This document shows, in pieces, positions 46,709 to 55,627 of a stretch of 64,000 bases of DNA. Numbering within the stretch: position 1 is the first letter of the stretch; each line of letters opens with the position of its first letter. The translations under genes and the position numbers were made by a program. The stretch is from Ornithinimicrobium humiphilum. GTDB lineage: Bacteria > Actinomycetota > Actinomycetes > Actinomycetales > Dermatophilaceae. Where the stretch lies: NCBI RefSeq assembly GCF_006716885.1, contig NZ_VFPU01000001.1:744001-808000 (forward strand), in the 5' to 3' direction. The notes beneath the pieces were generated by a model. It was not told the DNA's origin. It was given only the letters and a program-made list of their open reading frames with translations, and did no database searches.

Positions 46709-47242
46709 TCAGTCTCGGAAGACCGACCAGCAGAGCTCGTCGCGGCGGAGCTGGTCGTCGAGGACGAGCGCGCGCACCGGGTCGGGGAGCTGAGCGCGCT
46801 GCCAGTCACGCTCTGCGAGGCGGTCGGCCTCCTCATTCGCGGCGACGGCCTGGACGGCGCGGATCGCGTAGGCCGCGGCGCCAAGGTCGTGCTCCGCGAC
46901 GTGGCCGACGCAGGCGGCCTGGCCGGCGGCGTAGGCGGCGAAGCGCGGTGCTCCCCGCAGGTGTCGCGCGGCTCCCATCGCGTGACCGCCGAGCGCGCGG
47001 GCCCGCGTCATGGGCAGCTCGCCTCGGGCCCAGGCCCGGGCCGCCTCGACCGCTTCGCGCGGCCGGGAATCGCCGGGGACCTCCTGCTCGAACAGGTGCA
47101 GCACGTGCTCCGCGCAGTCGGCCGCCCACAGCGCGAGAAGCGAGTGGTGCTCGTCCGTGAGCGTGCCGCCGCGCCGGATGGTGATCATGCGCGGGTCGCG
47201 GACGGGCGGGAGGATCACGGTTTCACTCTGCCACTCGCGCAT
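46709..47242 (-). CDS. Imm5-like (putative immunity) protein
   Basis: 177 aa, helical, His/Ala-rich. The pattern DEHHSLLALWAADCAEHVLHLFE followed by a series of helices (AVEAARAWARGE, GAARHLRGAPRFAAYAAGQAACVGHVAEHDLGAAAYAIRAV) matches the Imm5-like family first noted as putative immunity proteins in polymorphic toxin loci. No partner toxin is adjacent here; the neighbours are WhiB and a DUF222/HNH gene. The function is unproven. Confidence 0.7.
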   Translation of the reverse strand: MREWQSETVILPPVRDPRMITIRRGGTLTDEHHSLLALWAADCAEHVLHLFEQEVPGDSRPREAVEAARAWARGELPMTRARALGGHAMGAARHLRGAPRFAAYAAGQAACVGHVAEHDLGAAAYAIRAVQAVAANEEADRLAERDWQRAQLPDPVRALVLDDQLRRDELCWSVFRD

Positions 47243-47250
47243 GCCTCATC

Positions 47251-47273
47251 GCCCGGCCGGTGTGGGGCCGGGC
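47251..47273 (-). terminator. hairpin after DUF222/HNH gene
   Basis: GCCCGGCC (47251-47258) pairs with GGCCGGGC (47266-47273), 7-nt loop, just past the stop of the HNH gene on its strand. Confidence 0.5.
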
Positions 47274-47284
47274 TCGGGGCGGGG

Positions 47285-48562
47285 TCATCTCAGATGCCAC
47301 CGAACACCGAGATCGGTCACGGTCGCCGTCAGGTTGCGGTCGTGCACGAACGTGTGGTGCCTCGGACACAGCAGGGCGTAGTTGCTGAGGTCTGATCGGC
47401 CACCCATCGCCCACGGAACGACGTGGTGGGCGTCGCACCAGGTCGCGGGCACGGTGCACCCCGGAATGGTGCACCCCCGGTCACGCGCGGCCAACCTGAC
47501 GCGCTGGGCTGGTGTGACGAGGCGCCTGCGGCGGCCCTGGTCGAGGATCTCCGACGGTCCACCCAGGACGACGGGGATGATGTCGGCCTCACAGGCCAGC
47601 TTGCGGATCGCCTCGGCCCGCAACGGGGTCCCCGCCAGGGTCGACCCGACGCCGGGCAGGTGGCCACCGGACTCGGACAGCTGCCGCTTGAGCGTCTCGA
47701 AGTCCAACGTCACCATCAGCATCGCCTTCGGCGTGGTCGGCTGCCCCTCGGTCCCGGCGACACCACGGCGGAGCACGGTCAGGAACGCGTCGTACCTGCG
47801 CTGGGTCGCCGTCCGCAGGTCCAGCTCGCCCGTGGCGTCCTGCTCCTCCTTCGACGCCGGCGCCGCCAGCGGGGAGTCGATGATCGCCTTCGCAGCTTCG
47901 TAGTCGGCGTCGTCACCGAAGGTGATGATCCACCGCTTCACCGACCCGTCGGCCAGGCTCGACTCGTAGATGCCCCGCATCGCGTGCTTCTTGCGGGCCT
48001 TCGCCTCGTGGTCCCGCTCGTCCACGCACTGCGCGACGAGCCGGTCCACGATCCGGGAGATGTCCTTCTCGTCGAACACCGGGTCGGACCCGGCCTTGGC
48101 GAGCAGCTCGACCGCCGCGGCGTACTCCTCCGGAGGCATGCCCGGCCGCACCCGCTGCAACGCGCGGTGCAACCTCGCCGCCCGCGCCAAGCTCATGTCA
48201 CCGGACTTGACGCGTTCGATCAACGGCGCGTGCACCGGCTCACGACCCGCCTGCGCCAACCGCGCCAGGTCCATCAACGCCCGCCGCTCCAGGTCCGGAC
48301 ACCGCAGCGCCAGCCAGTCCACCACCGAGAACCCCCCGGCAAGGTGCAACCCCCGGTCCACCGCCTCCGTGGCCATCACCAACCGGGACCGCTCCAGATC
48401 CGACACCGCCCGGGAGATCCACCCCAACGACTCGACCACCAGGTCGTCCTGCACCAGCTCCGGACGCCGCACGTCCGCGGGAAGCTCGGCCAGCAGCCAG
48501 GAGTGACCGGCCGCCGACTCCGTCCCCCTCGGCGGCCGCACCGTCCCCAACGGCTGCTGCAT
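47285..48562 (-). CDS. DUF222 / HNH endonuclease (13E12 type)
   Basis: 425 aa. N-terminal DUF222 helical domain (about 40-330) and C-terminal HNH nuclease (364-408: GCTIPGCTVPATWCDAHHVVPW, then SNYALLCPRHHTFVHD) with zinc cysteines and the catalytic-type His-His. These multicopy actinobacterial proteins resemble the mycobacterial 13E12 repeat family. An SOS-box-like sequence lies directly before the ATG at 48562. No flanking repeats were seen, so it is annotated as a gene rather than a mobile element. Confidence 0.9.
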   Translation of the reverse strand: MQQPLGTVRPPRGTESAAGHSWLLAELPADVRRPELVQDDLVVESLGWISRAVSDLERSRLVMATEAVDRGLHLAGGFSVVDWLALRCPDLERRALMDLARLAQAGREPVHAPLIERVKSGDMSLARAARLHRALQRVRPGMPPEEYAAAVELLAKAGSDPVFDEKDISRIVDRLVAQCVDERDHEAKARKKHAMRGIYESSLADGSVKRWIITFGDDADYEAAKAIIDSPLAAPASKEEQDATGELDLRTATQRRYDAFLTVLRRGVAGTEGQPTTPKAMLMVTLDFETLKRQLSESGGHLPGVGSTLAGTPLRAEAIRKLACEADIIPVVLGGPSEILDQGRRRRLVTPAQRVRLAARDRGCTIPGCTVPATWCDAHHVVPWAMGGRSDLSNYALLCPRHHTFVHDRNLTATVTDLGVRWHLR

Positions 48563-48565
48563 ACC

Positions 48566-48581
48566 TCGATCATATGTTCGA
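48566..48581. promoter_or_regulatory. LexA (SOS) box upstream of DUF222/HNH gene
   Basis: TCGATC-ATAT-GTTCGA differs at one position from the actinobacterial LexA consensus TCGAAC-N4-GTTCGA. It lies 3 nt before the start codon, where LexA binding would block transcription or initiation. Mycobacterial 13E12 genes are known LexA targets. Confidence 0.65.
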
Positions 48582-48709
48582 ACACCGACAGACCTGCACA
48601 GGCACGCCGAGCTGGTCAGGATCGGCGGACGTGGCCGCGTCGGGGCGGCGATATTCTTGGACGAGGGGCTCATCGGGTGGCGTGGGCTGCAGCAGAAGGG
48701 GTGCCAGGG

Positions 48710-50053
48710 ATGGCGGTGTTCCACTCGGAGCACGACGGCGGCGAAGACGTTGGCGCGAGGCCCTCGTCCAACGGTCTGCGCTCGATCGGTCTCGTCCTGG
48801 TCGGGGTCCTGCTGGCCGCGATCGTCGGCGGTGTCGGTCTCTTCGTCGGTATGGGCATGGGCATGGACGACACTCCTGACCAGCCGCTGGCGGTGGCAGA
48901 CCCGGTGGCCGCCACGACCTCGGCTCCCGAGCCCGAGCCGACCCAAGAGCCGGAGGAGCTCGACAACGCCGAGCTGGCGCAGAAGTACGGGGACTCCGTC
49001 TTCAAGGTCGAGACCGCCGGTTGTCAGGTCGAGTCGTCGGGAACCGCGTGGGTGCTCGATAACCAGCACCTGGTGACCAACTGGCACGTGGTCAGCAATG
49101 ACCCGACTCCGGAGCTGGTCAGCAGGGACGGGCGGACCCGGCTCTCGGGAACCGTCATCGGTGGTCATCTGGAGCCGGACGTCGCCGTCATCCGGGTCGA
49201 CGACGGCGGGCTGCCGGACCCACTGCCGTGGGCCGAGACCGACGACCTGCGCGAGGGTCAGGAGGTCGTCTCCCTGGGGTATCCCGCCCCGAGGGGGGAC
49301 TTCGCCGTGACGCCCTCGACGATCATCAGCTTCCAGCGGTCGGGGTCCACCCGTGAGGCCATCCGGGGGGACGGCGCCCTGGACCGTGGCAACTCCGGGG
49401 GTCCCGCGCTGACGCGGACCGGCGAGGTGGCAGGTGTGGCCACACTCATGGTCCAGGAGGCCAGCCAGCTGCAGATGGTGCCACTCCTCTTCACCACCGA
49501 CGCGCTCCGCGCCAGCGTCGACAAGATCCTGGACGATCCTCAGGAGGTCGACGCCGACTGCGACCCCACCTTCGGAACCCTCCCCGATGACTGGGCGCCG
49601 GACTTCGACGACTGGAGCTTCGGACCGCAGGCCTACGGCGACGACGCCTCGCTCGACGCCCTCTACGACGCCTGCGCCGCAGGCGACCTGGGTGCGTGCG
49701 ACGACCTGTGGTGGAGCTCGGCCCCCGGGTCCGACTACGAGGCGTTCGCCATGACGTGTGGCGGCCGGGTCGGTGAAGGTGCCTACGGCAACTGCGAGCT
49801 GCAGGCGGAGTGGGAGCAGCAGGAGCGAGATCGCGAGGCAGAGGAACGCCGCCAGGCCGAGGCGGACGCAGCGGCCCTGGCTGCCCTCGCGACCGCGTGC
49901 CGGGGCGGTGACATGCAGGCGTGCGACGACCTCTACTGGGCGGCGGACTACGGGAGCCCGGAGCAGGCGGTTGCCGACGACTGCGGCGGGCGCTACCCGG
50001 GCGACGGCGGCATGTGCGTCTATCGGGAGCAGAACCCTCGACCCAGCCCCTAG
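48710..50053 (+). CDS. membrane-anchored trypsin-like serine protease with Cys-rich repeats
   Basis: 447 aa. One membrane span (about 24-50) places the rest outside the cell, followed by a Pro/Glu-rich stalk. Chymotrypsin-fold domain about 85-275 with catalytic triad His126 (TNWHVVSN), Asp157 (EPDVAVIRV) and Ser229 (LDRGNSGGPAL), HtrA/DegP-like but without a PDZ domain. Two tandem repeats follow (about 316-361 and 391-435), each with four cysteines spaced C-x7-C-x19-C-x10/11-C, joined by a charged Glu/Arg-rich linker that may be coiled. GAAGGGG precedes the ATG. Its stop overlaps the convergent transporter stop at CTAG. Confidence 0.85.
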   Translation: MAVFHSEHDGGEDVGARPSSNGLRSIGLVLVGVLLAAIVGGVGLFVGMGMGMDDTPDQPLAVADPVAATTSAPEPEPTQEPEELDNAELAQKYGDSVFKVETAGCQVESSGTAWVLDNQHLVTNWHVVSNDPTPELVSRDGRTRLSGTVIGGHLEPDVAVIRVDDGGLPDPLPWAETDDLREGQEVVSLGYPAPRGDFAVTPSTIISFQRSGSTREAIRGDGALDRGNSGGPALTRTGEVAGVATLMVQEASQLQMVPLLFTTDALRASVDKILDDPQEVDADCDPTFGTLPDDWAPDFDDWSFGPQAYGDDASLDALYDACAAGDLGACDDLWWSSAPGSDYEAFAMTCGGRVGEGAYGNCELQAEWEQQERDREAEERRQAEADAAALAALATACRGGDMQACDDLYWAADYGSPEQAVADDCGGRYPGDGGMCVYREQNPRPSP

Positions 50054-51069
50054 CGCTCGACCCTCTCCACCTCACGTTCCTCGTCCTTCACCGGCCGCCG
50101 GCCCCAGAACGACGCCAGCAGCCCTCCCGAGATGTTGTGCCACACCGAGAAGAAGGCGCCCGGCAGCGCGGCCTCGGGGGAGAAGTACTGGGTGGCGAGC
50201 CCCGCGGCGAGGCCGGAGTTCTGCATACCCACCTCGACGGAGACCGCCCGCCGCGACGACACCGGATACCGCAGCAGCGTCGCCAGGGCGTAGCCCACGG
50301 CATACCCGAGCCCGTTGTGGAGCAGGATCGCGAGCACGAGGGTCAGGCCCGCGGCGGTGAGCACGGCGTTGGAGGCGGAGACGACCGCGATGACGACGAA
50401 GGTGATGCCGAGCACCGAGATCCACGGCAGCACCGGCAGCAGCCGGTCCACGACGCGCGGCAGCAGCGCGCGCAGGATCAGACCCGCCGCGATCGGGATG
50501 ACGACGATCTTCACGATCGACATCGCCATGTCGCCGACCGGCACCGGCAGGTACTGACCCGCCAGCCACAGCGTGATGAACGGCGTCAGCAGCGGCGCCA
50601 GCAGCGTCGAGACCGCGGTCATCGTCACCGAGAGGGCCACGTCCCCGCGGGCGAGGTAGGTGACGACGTTCGACGAGGTGCCGCCCGGGACGGACCCCAC
50701 GAGGATCAGTCCGGCAGCCAGCGCCGGCGGCAGGTCGAGGACGGTCGCGATGCCGAGGGCGAGCAGCGGCATCACGGTGTACTGCATCGCCACGCCCGCG
50801 AAGACCACGAGCGGCCTCTTCGCCACCAGCGCGAAGTTCGGCAGCGTCAGGGTCAGCCCCATCCCGAACATGATGACCATCAGCGCGGTGGTCACGTGCA
50901 CCGACCACCCGTCGAAGGCGCCGGGCGCGACATACGCCGCCACGGCCCCGCCGATGATCAGCAGCGGGAAGGCGGTCACCGCGAGCTTGGCGGCCCGCTG
51001 CGCCTTCGCGTCAGGAGCCCCAGGGGCGCCGGGTGCGTCGGGGGAGGGAGGGGCGGACGGTTCGGTCAT
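50050..51069 (-). CDS. bile acid:sodium symporter (BASS) family transporter
   Basis: Secondary transporter for an organic anion, 339 aa, about ten hydrophobic segments after a Pro/Ala-rich cytoplasmic tail (1-25). The family core GSVPGGTSSNVVTYLARGD (near residue 125) and SVEVGMQNSGLAAGLA are diagnostic of the YocS/PanS branch. The substrate is not predictable; pantothenate or ketopantoate and 2-keto acids are known for relatives. AGAGGACC precedes the ATG. Divergent from the flavin monooxygenase. Confidence 0.9.
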   Translation of the reverse strand: MTEPSAPPSPDAPGAPGAPDAKAQRAAKLAVTAFPLLIIGGAVAAYVAPGAFDGWSVHVTTALMVIMFGMGLTLTLPNFALVAKRPLVVFAGVAMQYTVMPLLALGIATVLDLPPALAAGLILVGSVPGGTSSNVVTYLARGDVALSVTMTAVSTLLAPLLTPFITLWLAGQYLPVPVGDMAMSIVKIVVIPIAAGLILRALLPRVVDRLLPVLPWISVLGITFVVIAVVSASNAVLTAAGLTLVLAILLHNGLGYAVGYALATLLRYPVSSRRAVSVEVGMQNSGLAAGLATQYFSPEAALPGAFFSVWHNISGGLLASFWGRRPVKDEEREVERVER

Positions 51070-51227
51070 CTCGGTCCTCTGGTGATCGCCGGGTATGCCG
51101 CACGCGTGCGGCCTGGTCCGCCCTCGACCGTAGGGCGCGTCAACCTCGACCGCGCGCCAACCGACCCATTCTGCCGTGTCGCACCCGCCCCCGTCGACCC
51201 CTGTCGCGCCGCCCGGCCGCCGACTAG

Positions 51228-51243
51228 TGTGCGTCAGATCACA
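51228..51243. promoter_or_regulatory. CRP/GlxR-like site before flavin monooxygenase
   Basis: TGTGC-GTCAGA-TCACA matches the CRP/GlxR consensus TGTGA-N6-TCACA with one mismatch in the arms. It overlaps a -10-like TAGTGT (51225-51230) and lies 21 bp before the start codon, a position suited to repression. Confidence 0.4.
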
Positions 51244-51263
51244 ACGACGTGAGAGGAGCATCC

Positions 51264-53081
51264 ATGACCCAGACCCTGCCCACGACGACGGAGGCGACCG
51301 ACCCGCAGTCCCGGGTGGACGCCTGGTTCGCCGCCTTCGAGGAGGCCCTGACCGCCGGTGACGTGGAGCGCGCGAGCGAGATGTTCGCGCCCACCTCGTT
51401 CTGGCGCGACCTGGTCTCCTTCACCTGGAACATCACCACGGTGGAGAACCCCGAGGGCGTCGCCGACCTGCTGCGCCACACCCTCGACTCCACCCGCCCC
51501 TCGGGCTTCCGCACCACAGAGCCGCCGACCGAGGAGGACGGCGTGGTCACCGCGTGGTTCGAGTTCGAGACGGCGGTCGGCCGCGGGTGGGGCCTGATGC
51601 GGCTCAAGGACGAGGGGGCGTGGACCTTCCTCACCTCCCTGCAGGAGCTCAAGGGCCACGAGGAGCCGCGCGGCACCCGCCGGCCGATGGGCGCCGAGCA
51701 CGGTGCCTCGAAGGACCGCCTGACCTGGCTGGAGAAGAAGCAGCGCGAGGCCGAGAGCCTCGGGAGCGCCGAGCAGCCCTACGTGCTCGTCATCGGCGGC
51801 GGCCAGGGCGGCATCGCGCTCGGCTCGCGGCTGCGCCAGCTCGGCGTGCCCTCGCTCGTCATCGACAAGCACCCGCGGCCGGGCGACCAGTGGCGCAGCC
51901 GCTACAAGTCGCTCTGCCTGCACGACCCGGTCTGGTACGACCACCTGCCCTACCTCAAGTTCCCCGACAACTGGCCGGTCTTCGCCCCCAAGGACAAGAT
52001 CGCCGACTGGCTCGAGTCCTACACGAAGGTCATGGAGGTGCCCTACTGGGGCAGCACGCTGGCCACGCACGCGGACTACCACGAGGACGCCGGCGAGTGG
52101 GTGGTCCAGGTCGAGCGCGAGGGCAAGCCGCTGACGCTGCGCCCCAAGCAGCTCGTGCTCGCCACGGGGATGTCCGGCAAGCCCAACATCCCGGTGCTGC
52201 CCGGCCAGGACGTCTTCCGCGGCGACCAGCACCACTCCTCGGCCCACCCCGGCCCGGACGCCTACGCCGGCAAGCGCTGCGTGGTCGTCGGCAGCAACAA
52301 CTCGGCCTTCGACATCTGCGGCGCGCTCTGGGAGCACGACGCCGACGTGACGATGGTGCAGCGCAGCTCGACGCACATCGTCAAGAGCGAGACGCTCATG
52401 GACATCGGCCTGGGCGACCTCTACTCCGAGCGGGCGGTCGCGGCGGGCGTCACCACGGAGAAGGCGGACATGATCTTCGCCTCGCTGCCCTACCGGATCC
52501 TCCACGAGTTCCAGATCCCGCTCTACGACCAGATGCGCGAGCGCGACAAGGACTTCTACGACCGTATGGAGAAGGCCGGCTTCTGGCTCGACTGGGGCGA
52601 CGACGGGTCGGGCCTGTTCCTCAAGTACCTGCGCCGCGGGTCGGGCTACTACATCGACGTGGGCGCCGCCGAGCTCGTGGCGGACGGGGAGGTCAAGCTC
52701 GTCCACGGGCAGGTCGACCACCTCACCGAGGACTCGGTCGTGCTCGAGGACGGCACCGAGCTCCCGGCCGACCTGGTCGTCTACGCCACCGGCTACGGCT
52801 CGATGAACGGCTGGGCGGCCGACCTCATCAGCCAGGAGGTCGCCGACAAGGTCGGCAAGGTCTGGGGCCTGGGCTCGGACACCACCAAGGACCCCGGTCC
52901 GTGGGAGGGCGAGCAGCGCAACATGTGGAAGCCCACCCAGCAGGAGGCGCTGTGGTTCCACGGCGGCAACCTGCACCAGTCGCGCCACTACTCGCTCTAT
53001 CTCGCGCTGCAGCTCAAGGCCCGCTTCGAGGGGCTGGAGACGCCCGTCTACAACCTCGCGGAGGTGCACCACACGAGCTGA
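51264..53081 (+). CDS. flavin-containing monooxygenase with N-terminal SnoaL-like domain
   Basis: 605 aa. Residues 1-130 look like a SnoaL/NTF2-like domain (RVDAWFAAFEEALTAGDVERASEMFAPTSFWRDLV). The rest is a class B flavoprotein monooxygenase of the YUCCA/FMO type: FAD motif VIGGGQGGIALG (176-187), PGDQWRSRYKSLCLHDP, second dinucleotide motif VVVGSNNSAFDICG near 345, and DLVVYATGYGSMNG. It would oxygenate a small substrate at N, S or a carbonyl. GAGAGGAG precedes the ATG. The two ATP-grasp genes follow 40 bp downstream on the same strand. Confidence 0.88.
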   Translation: MTQTLPTTTEATDPQSRVDAWFAAFEEALTAGDVERASEMFAPTSFWRDLVSFTWNITTVENPEGVADLLRHTLDSTRPSGFRTTEPPTEEDGVVTAWFEFETAVGRGWGLMRLKDEGAWTFLTSLQELKGHEEPRGTRRPMGAEHGASKDRLTWLEKKQREAESLGSAEQPYVLVIGGGQGGIALGSRLRQLGVPSLVIDKHPRPGDQWRSRYKSLCLHDPVWYDHLPYLKFPDNWPVFAPKDKIADWLESYTKVMEVPYWGSTLATHADYHEDAGEWVVQVEREGKPLTLRPKQLVLATGMSGKPNIPVLPGQDVFRGDQHHSSAHPGPDAYAGKRCVVVGSNNSAFDICGALWEHDADVTMVQRSSTHIVKSETLMDIGLGDLYSERAVAAGVTTEKADMIFASLPYRILHEFQIPLYDQMRERDKDFYDRMEKAGFWLDWGDDGSGLFLKYLRRGSGYYIDVGAAELVADGEVKLVHGQVDHLTEDSVVLEDGTELPADLVVYATGYGSMNGWAADLISQEVADKVGKVWGLGSDTTKDPGPWEGEQRNMWKPTQQEALWFHGGNLHQSRHYSLYLALQLKARFEGLETPVYNLAEVHHTS

Positions 53082-53121
53082 GACCGGGTGCGGTGACCAT
53101 GGCCCCTGGGTACGATCGGCC

Positions 53122-54351
53122 ATGGTCACCGCCGCCTTCGTCGCGCCGTTCCTCCTGGAAGCCACCCGCCGGTTCGTCCTGGCCGCGGCGCGCGTGCCGG
53201 GGGTCCGCCTCGCCGTCATCACCGCGACGCCCTGGGACCAGCTCGACCCGGAGCTCAAGGAGGCGGTCGCCGGTCACTGGCAGGTCACCGACGGCCTCGA
53301 CCCGCAGCAGGTCGCCGACGCCGTCCGTGGGCTCCGCTCGCAGGTCGGCGAGGTCGAGCGCCTCGTCGGCATCCTCGAGCAGCTGCAGGTGCCGCTCGCG
53401 CAGGTCCGGGACGCGCTCGGCATACCCGGCATGGACGAGCAGAGCGCCCGCAACGTGCGCGACAAGGCGCAGATGAAGACCGTGCTCCGCGCCGCCGGGC
53501 TGCCGTGCGCACGCCACCAGCTGGTCCACCGCACCGAGGAGGCGCTCGCCTTCCTCGACCTCGTCGGGCTGCCCGTCGTGGCGAAGCCGCCGGACGGTGC
53601 CGGGGCCAGGGCGACCTTCCGCCTCGACACCCGCGCCGACGTCGACGCCTGGCTCGAGCTGGCCCAGCGCGACGCGGGGGAGGCGTGGCTGCTGGAGGAG
53701 TTCCTCACCGGCCGCGAGCACACCTTCGACGCGGTGACGATCAACGGCGACACGCTCTTCTCCTCGATCGCCGACTACGTCCCGCCGCCCTTGGAGGTGC
53801 TGCGCAACCCGTGGATGCAGTGGCAGGTGATCCTGCCGCACTCGATCGACGGGCCGGAGTACCGCGAGATCCACCGCATCGGCCCCGCAGCCCTCTCCGC
53901 GCTGGGCGTGCGCACCGGCATCTCGCACATGGAGTGGTTCGCCCGTCCCGACGGCTCCGTCGCCGTCTCCGAGGTCGGCGCCCGCCCGCCCGGCGCCCAG
54001 CTCGCCGGCATGATCGGCCTGGCCCACGACGTCGACTTCTTCGACCTCTACGCCCGGCTCATGACCCTCGAGCAGTTCGACCGGCCCGAGCGCACCTACG
54101 CGTGCGGCACGGCATACCTCCGGGGTATGGGGCGGGGCCGGGTCCGCGCGGTCCACGGGCTCGACGAGGTGGGCCCTCGGCTCGGGGACATGGTCGTCGA
54201 CTCCCGCATCCCGCCGCCGGGCACGCCGGCGTCCGGGACCTACGAGGGGGAGGGCTTCATCACCGTCCGCCACCGCGACACCGACGTGGTCCGCGAGGCC
54301 CTCGACCTCATCGTCTCGCGCGTCCGCGTCGAGCTGGTCGAGGCGGAGTAG
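53122..54351 (+). CDS. ATP-grasp carboxylate-amine ligase-like protein, copy 1
   Basis: 409 aa. ATP-grasp fold: pre-ATP domain, then VRDKAQMKTVLRAAGLPCARH (about 115-135), LPVVAKPPDGAGARATFRL for ATP binding, the Glu pair in WLLEEFLTGREHTFD, and metal ligands in HMEWFARPDG and VSEVGARPPGAQLAG. It would form an amide or similar bond through an acyl phosphate. TACGAT lies 5 nt before the ATG, so it may also be transcribed separately and leaderless. A paralogue follows 5 nt after the stop. Confidence 0.85.
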   Translation: MVTAAFVAPFLLEATRRFVLAAARVPGVRLAVITATPWDQLDPELKEAVAGHWQVTDGLDPQQVADAVRGLRSQVGEVERLVGILEQLQVPLAQVRDALGIPGMDEQSARNVRDKAQMKTVLRAAGLPCARHQLVHRTEEALAFLDLVGLPVVAKPPDGAGARATFRLDTRADVDAWLELAQRDAGEAWLLEEFLTGREHTFDAVTINGDTLFSSIADYVPPPLEVLRNPWMQWQVILPHSIDGPEYREIHRIGPAALSALGVRTGISHMEWFARPDGSVAVSEVGARPPGAQLAGMIGLAHDVDFFDLYARLMTLEQFDRPERTYACGTAYLRGMGRGRVRAVHGLDEVGPRLGDMVVDSRIPPPGTPASGTYEGEGFITVRHRDTDVVREALDLIVSRVRVELVEAE

Positions 54352-54356
54352 GGCCG

Positions 54357-55571
54357 ATGACCAACGTCCTGATGATCTCGCCCGGCTTCCCGCTGGAGAT
54401 CGGCTTCTTCACCCGCGCGCTCGCCCGCACCGGCGCGACCGTGATCGGCATCGGCGACCAGCCGGTCGACGCGATGCCCGCCACGGCCCGCGACCACCTG
54501 GCGCACTACGAGCACGTGCCGCTGGCCGACACCCGCCGCGTGCTCGAGGCGCTCACCGGCCTGGCCCGCAACGTGCGGATCGACCAGGTCGAGTGCCTCT
54601 GGGAGCCCTACGTCGTGCTCGCCGCGACCATCCGCGAGCACCTCGGGCTGCCCGGCATGACCGTCGAGCAGGCCACCCGCTTCCGCGACAAGGAGGTGAT
54701 GAAGAAGGTGCTCGACGAGGCCGGCATCCGCACCCCGCGGCACGCCGGTGCCGAGACCGTCGCCGAGGTCTGGGAGGCGGCGGAGGTCGTCGGCTACCCG
54801 CTCATCGTCAAGCCCGTCGACGGCGCCGGCTCGGCCGACACCTACCGCGTCGACACCCCCACGCGACTGGCCGAGGTGCAGCCGATGCTCGCCCACGTGC
54901 GGCGTGTCAGCGTCGAGGAGTTCGTCGAGGGGGAGGAGTTCACGCACGACACCGTCTGCGGCGGCGGCGACATCCTCTTCGAGAACGTCAGCTGGTACCA
55001 GCCGCGGCCCCTCGAGCAGCGCAGCCACGAGTGGGTCAGCCCCATGACGATCGCGCTGCGCGACAAGACCGACCCCGACCTGGCCGACGGCATCGAGATG
55101 GGTCGGCAGGTCATCCGGGCGCTCGGCCACACCTCCGGCTTCACCCACATGGAGTGGTACCGCATGGCCGACGGCGAGGTCGTCTTCGGCGAGATCGGCG
55201 CCCGCCCGCCGGGGGCCCGCACCGTCGACGTCATGAACTACGCCACCGACGCCGACCTCTTCGTCACGTGGGCGCTCGCGGTGACGACCGGCACCGCGCC
55301 GCCCCTGGGGCACCGCTACAACGCGGCCAGCATCTTCAAGCGCGCGCAGGGCTCGGGCCGCATCTCGCGCATCGAGGGCCTCGACCGGCTGCTGCGCGAG
55401 GAGGGCGACAAGGTCTGCGTCGTCGACCTGCTGCCGGTCGGCGCGCCCCGCCGCGACTGGCGCGCGACCCTGCTCTCCGACGGCATGGTCATCGCCCGCG
55501 ACCCCGACCTGGACGAGCTGATGCGCGTGCTGAGGAGGTTCGCGACCGAGCTGCAGCTCTTCGCGGAGTGA
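54357..55571 (+). CDS. ATP-grasp carboxylate-amine ligase-like protein, copy 2
   Basis: 404 aa, same architecture as the preceding gene: FRDKEVMKKVLDEAGIRTPRH, PLIVKPVDGAGSADTYRV, VSVEEFVEGEEFTHD, HMEWYRMADGEVV and FGEIGARPPGARTVD. The shared E-(V/I)-GARPPG block shows that the pair arose by duplication within one subfamily. They may act sequentially or as a heteromer on the same small molecule. The reaction is unknown. Confidence 0.85.
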   Translation: MTNVLMISPGFPLEIGFFTRALARTGATVIGIGDQPVDAMPATARDHLAHYEHVPLADTRRVLEALTGLARNVRIDQVECLWEPYVVLAATIREHLGLPGMTVEQATRFRDKEVMKKVLDEAGIRTPRHAGAETVAEVWEAAEVVGYPLIVKPVDGAGSADTYRVDTPTRLAEVQPMLAHVRRVSVEEFVEGEEFTHDTVCGGGDILFENVSWYQPRPLEQRSHEWVSPMTIALRDKTDPDLADGIEMGRQVIRALGHTSGFTHMEWYRMADGEVVFGEIGARPPGARTVDVMNYATDADLFVTWALAVTTGTAPPLGHRYNAASIFKRAQGSGRISRIEGLDRLLREEGDKVCVVDLLPVGAPRRDWRATLLSDGMVIARDPDLDELMRVLRRFATELQLFAE

Positions 55572-55627
55572 GGGGTATGCCGTGGGCCCCGGCCCGCGGG
55601 CGGGGCCGGGGGTGCTGTGAGCGACGG

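Noticed and set aside
47285..48562. DUF222/HNH gene as a group I intron, intein or insertion element
   Set aside because: HNH proteins of this type are often taken for mobile elements, but no flanking repeats, interrupted host gene or intron-like structure were seen.
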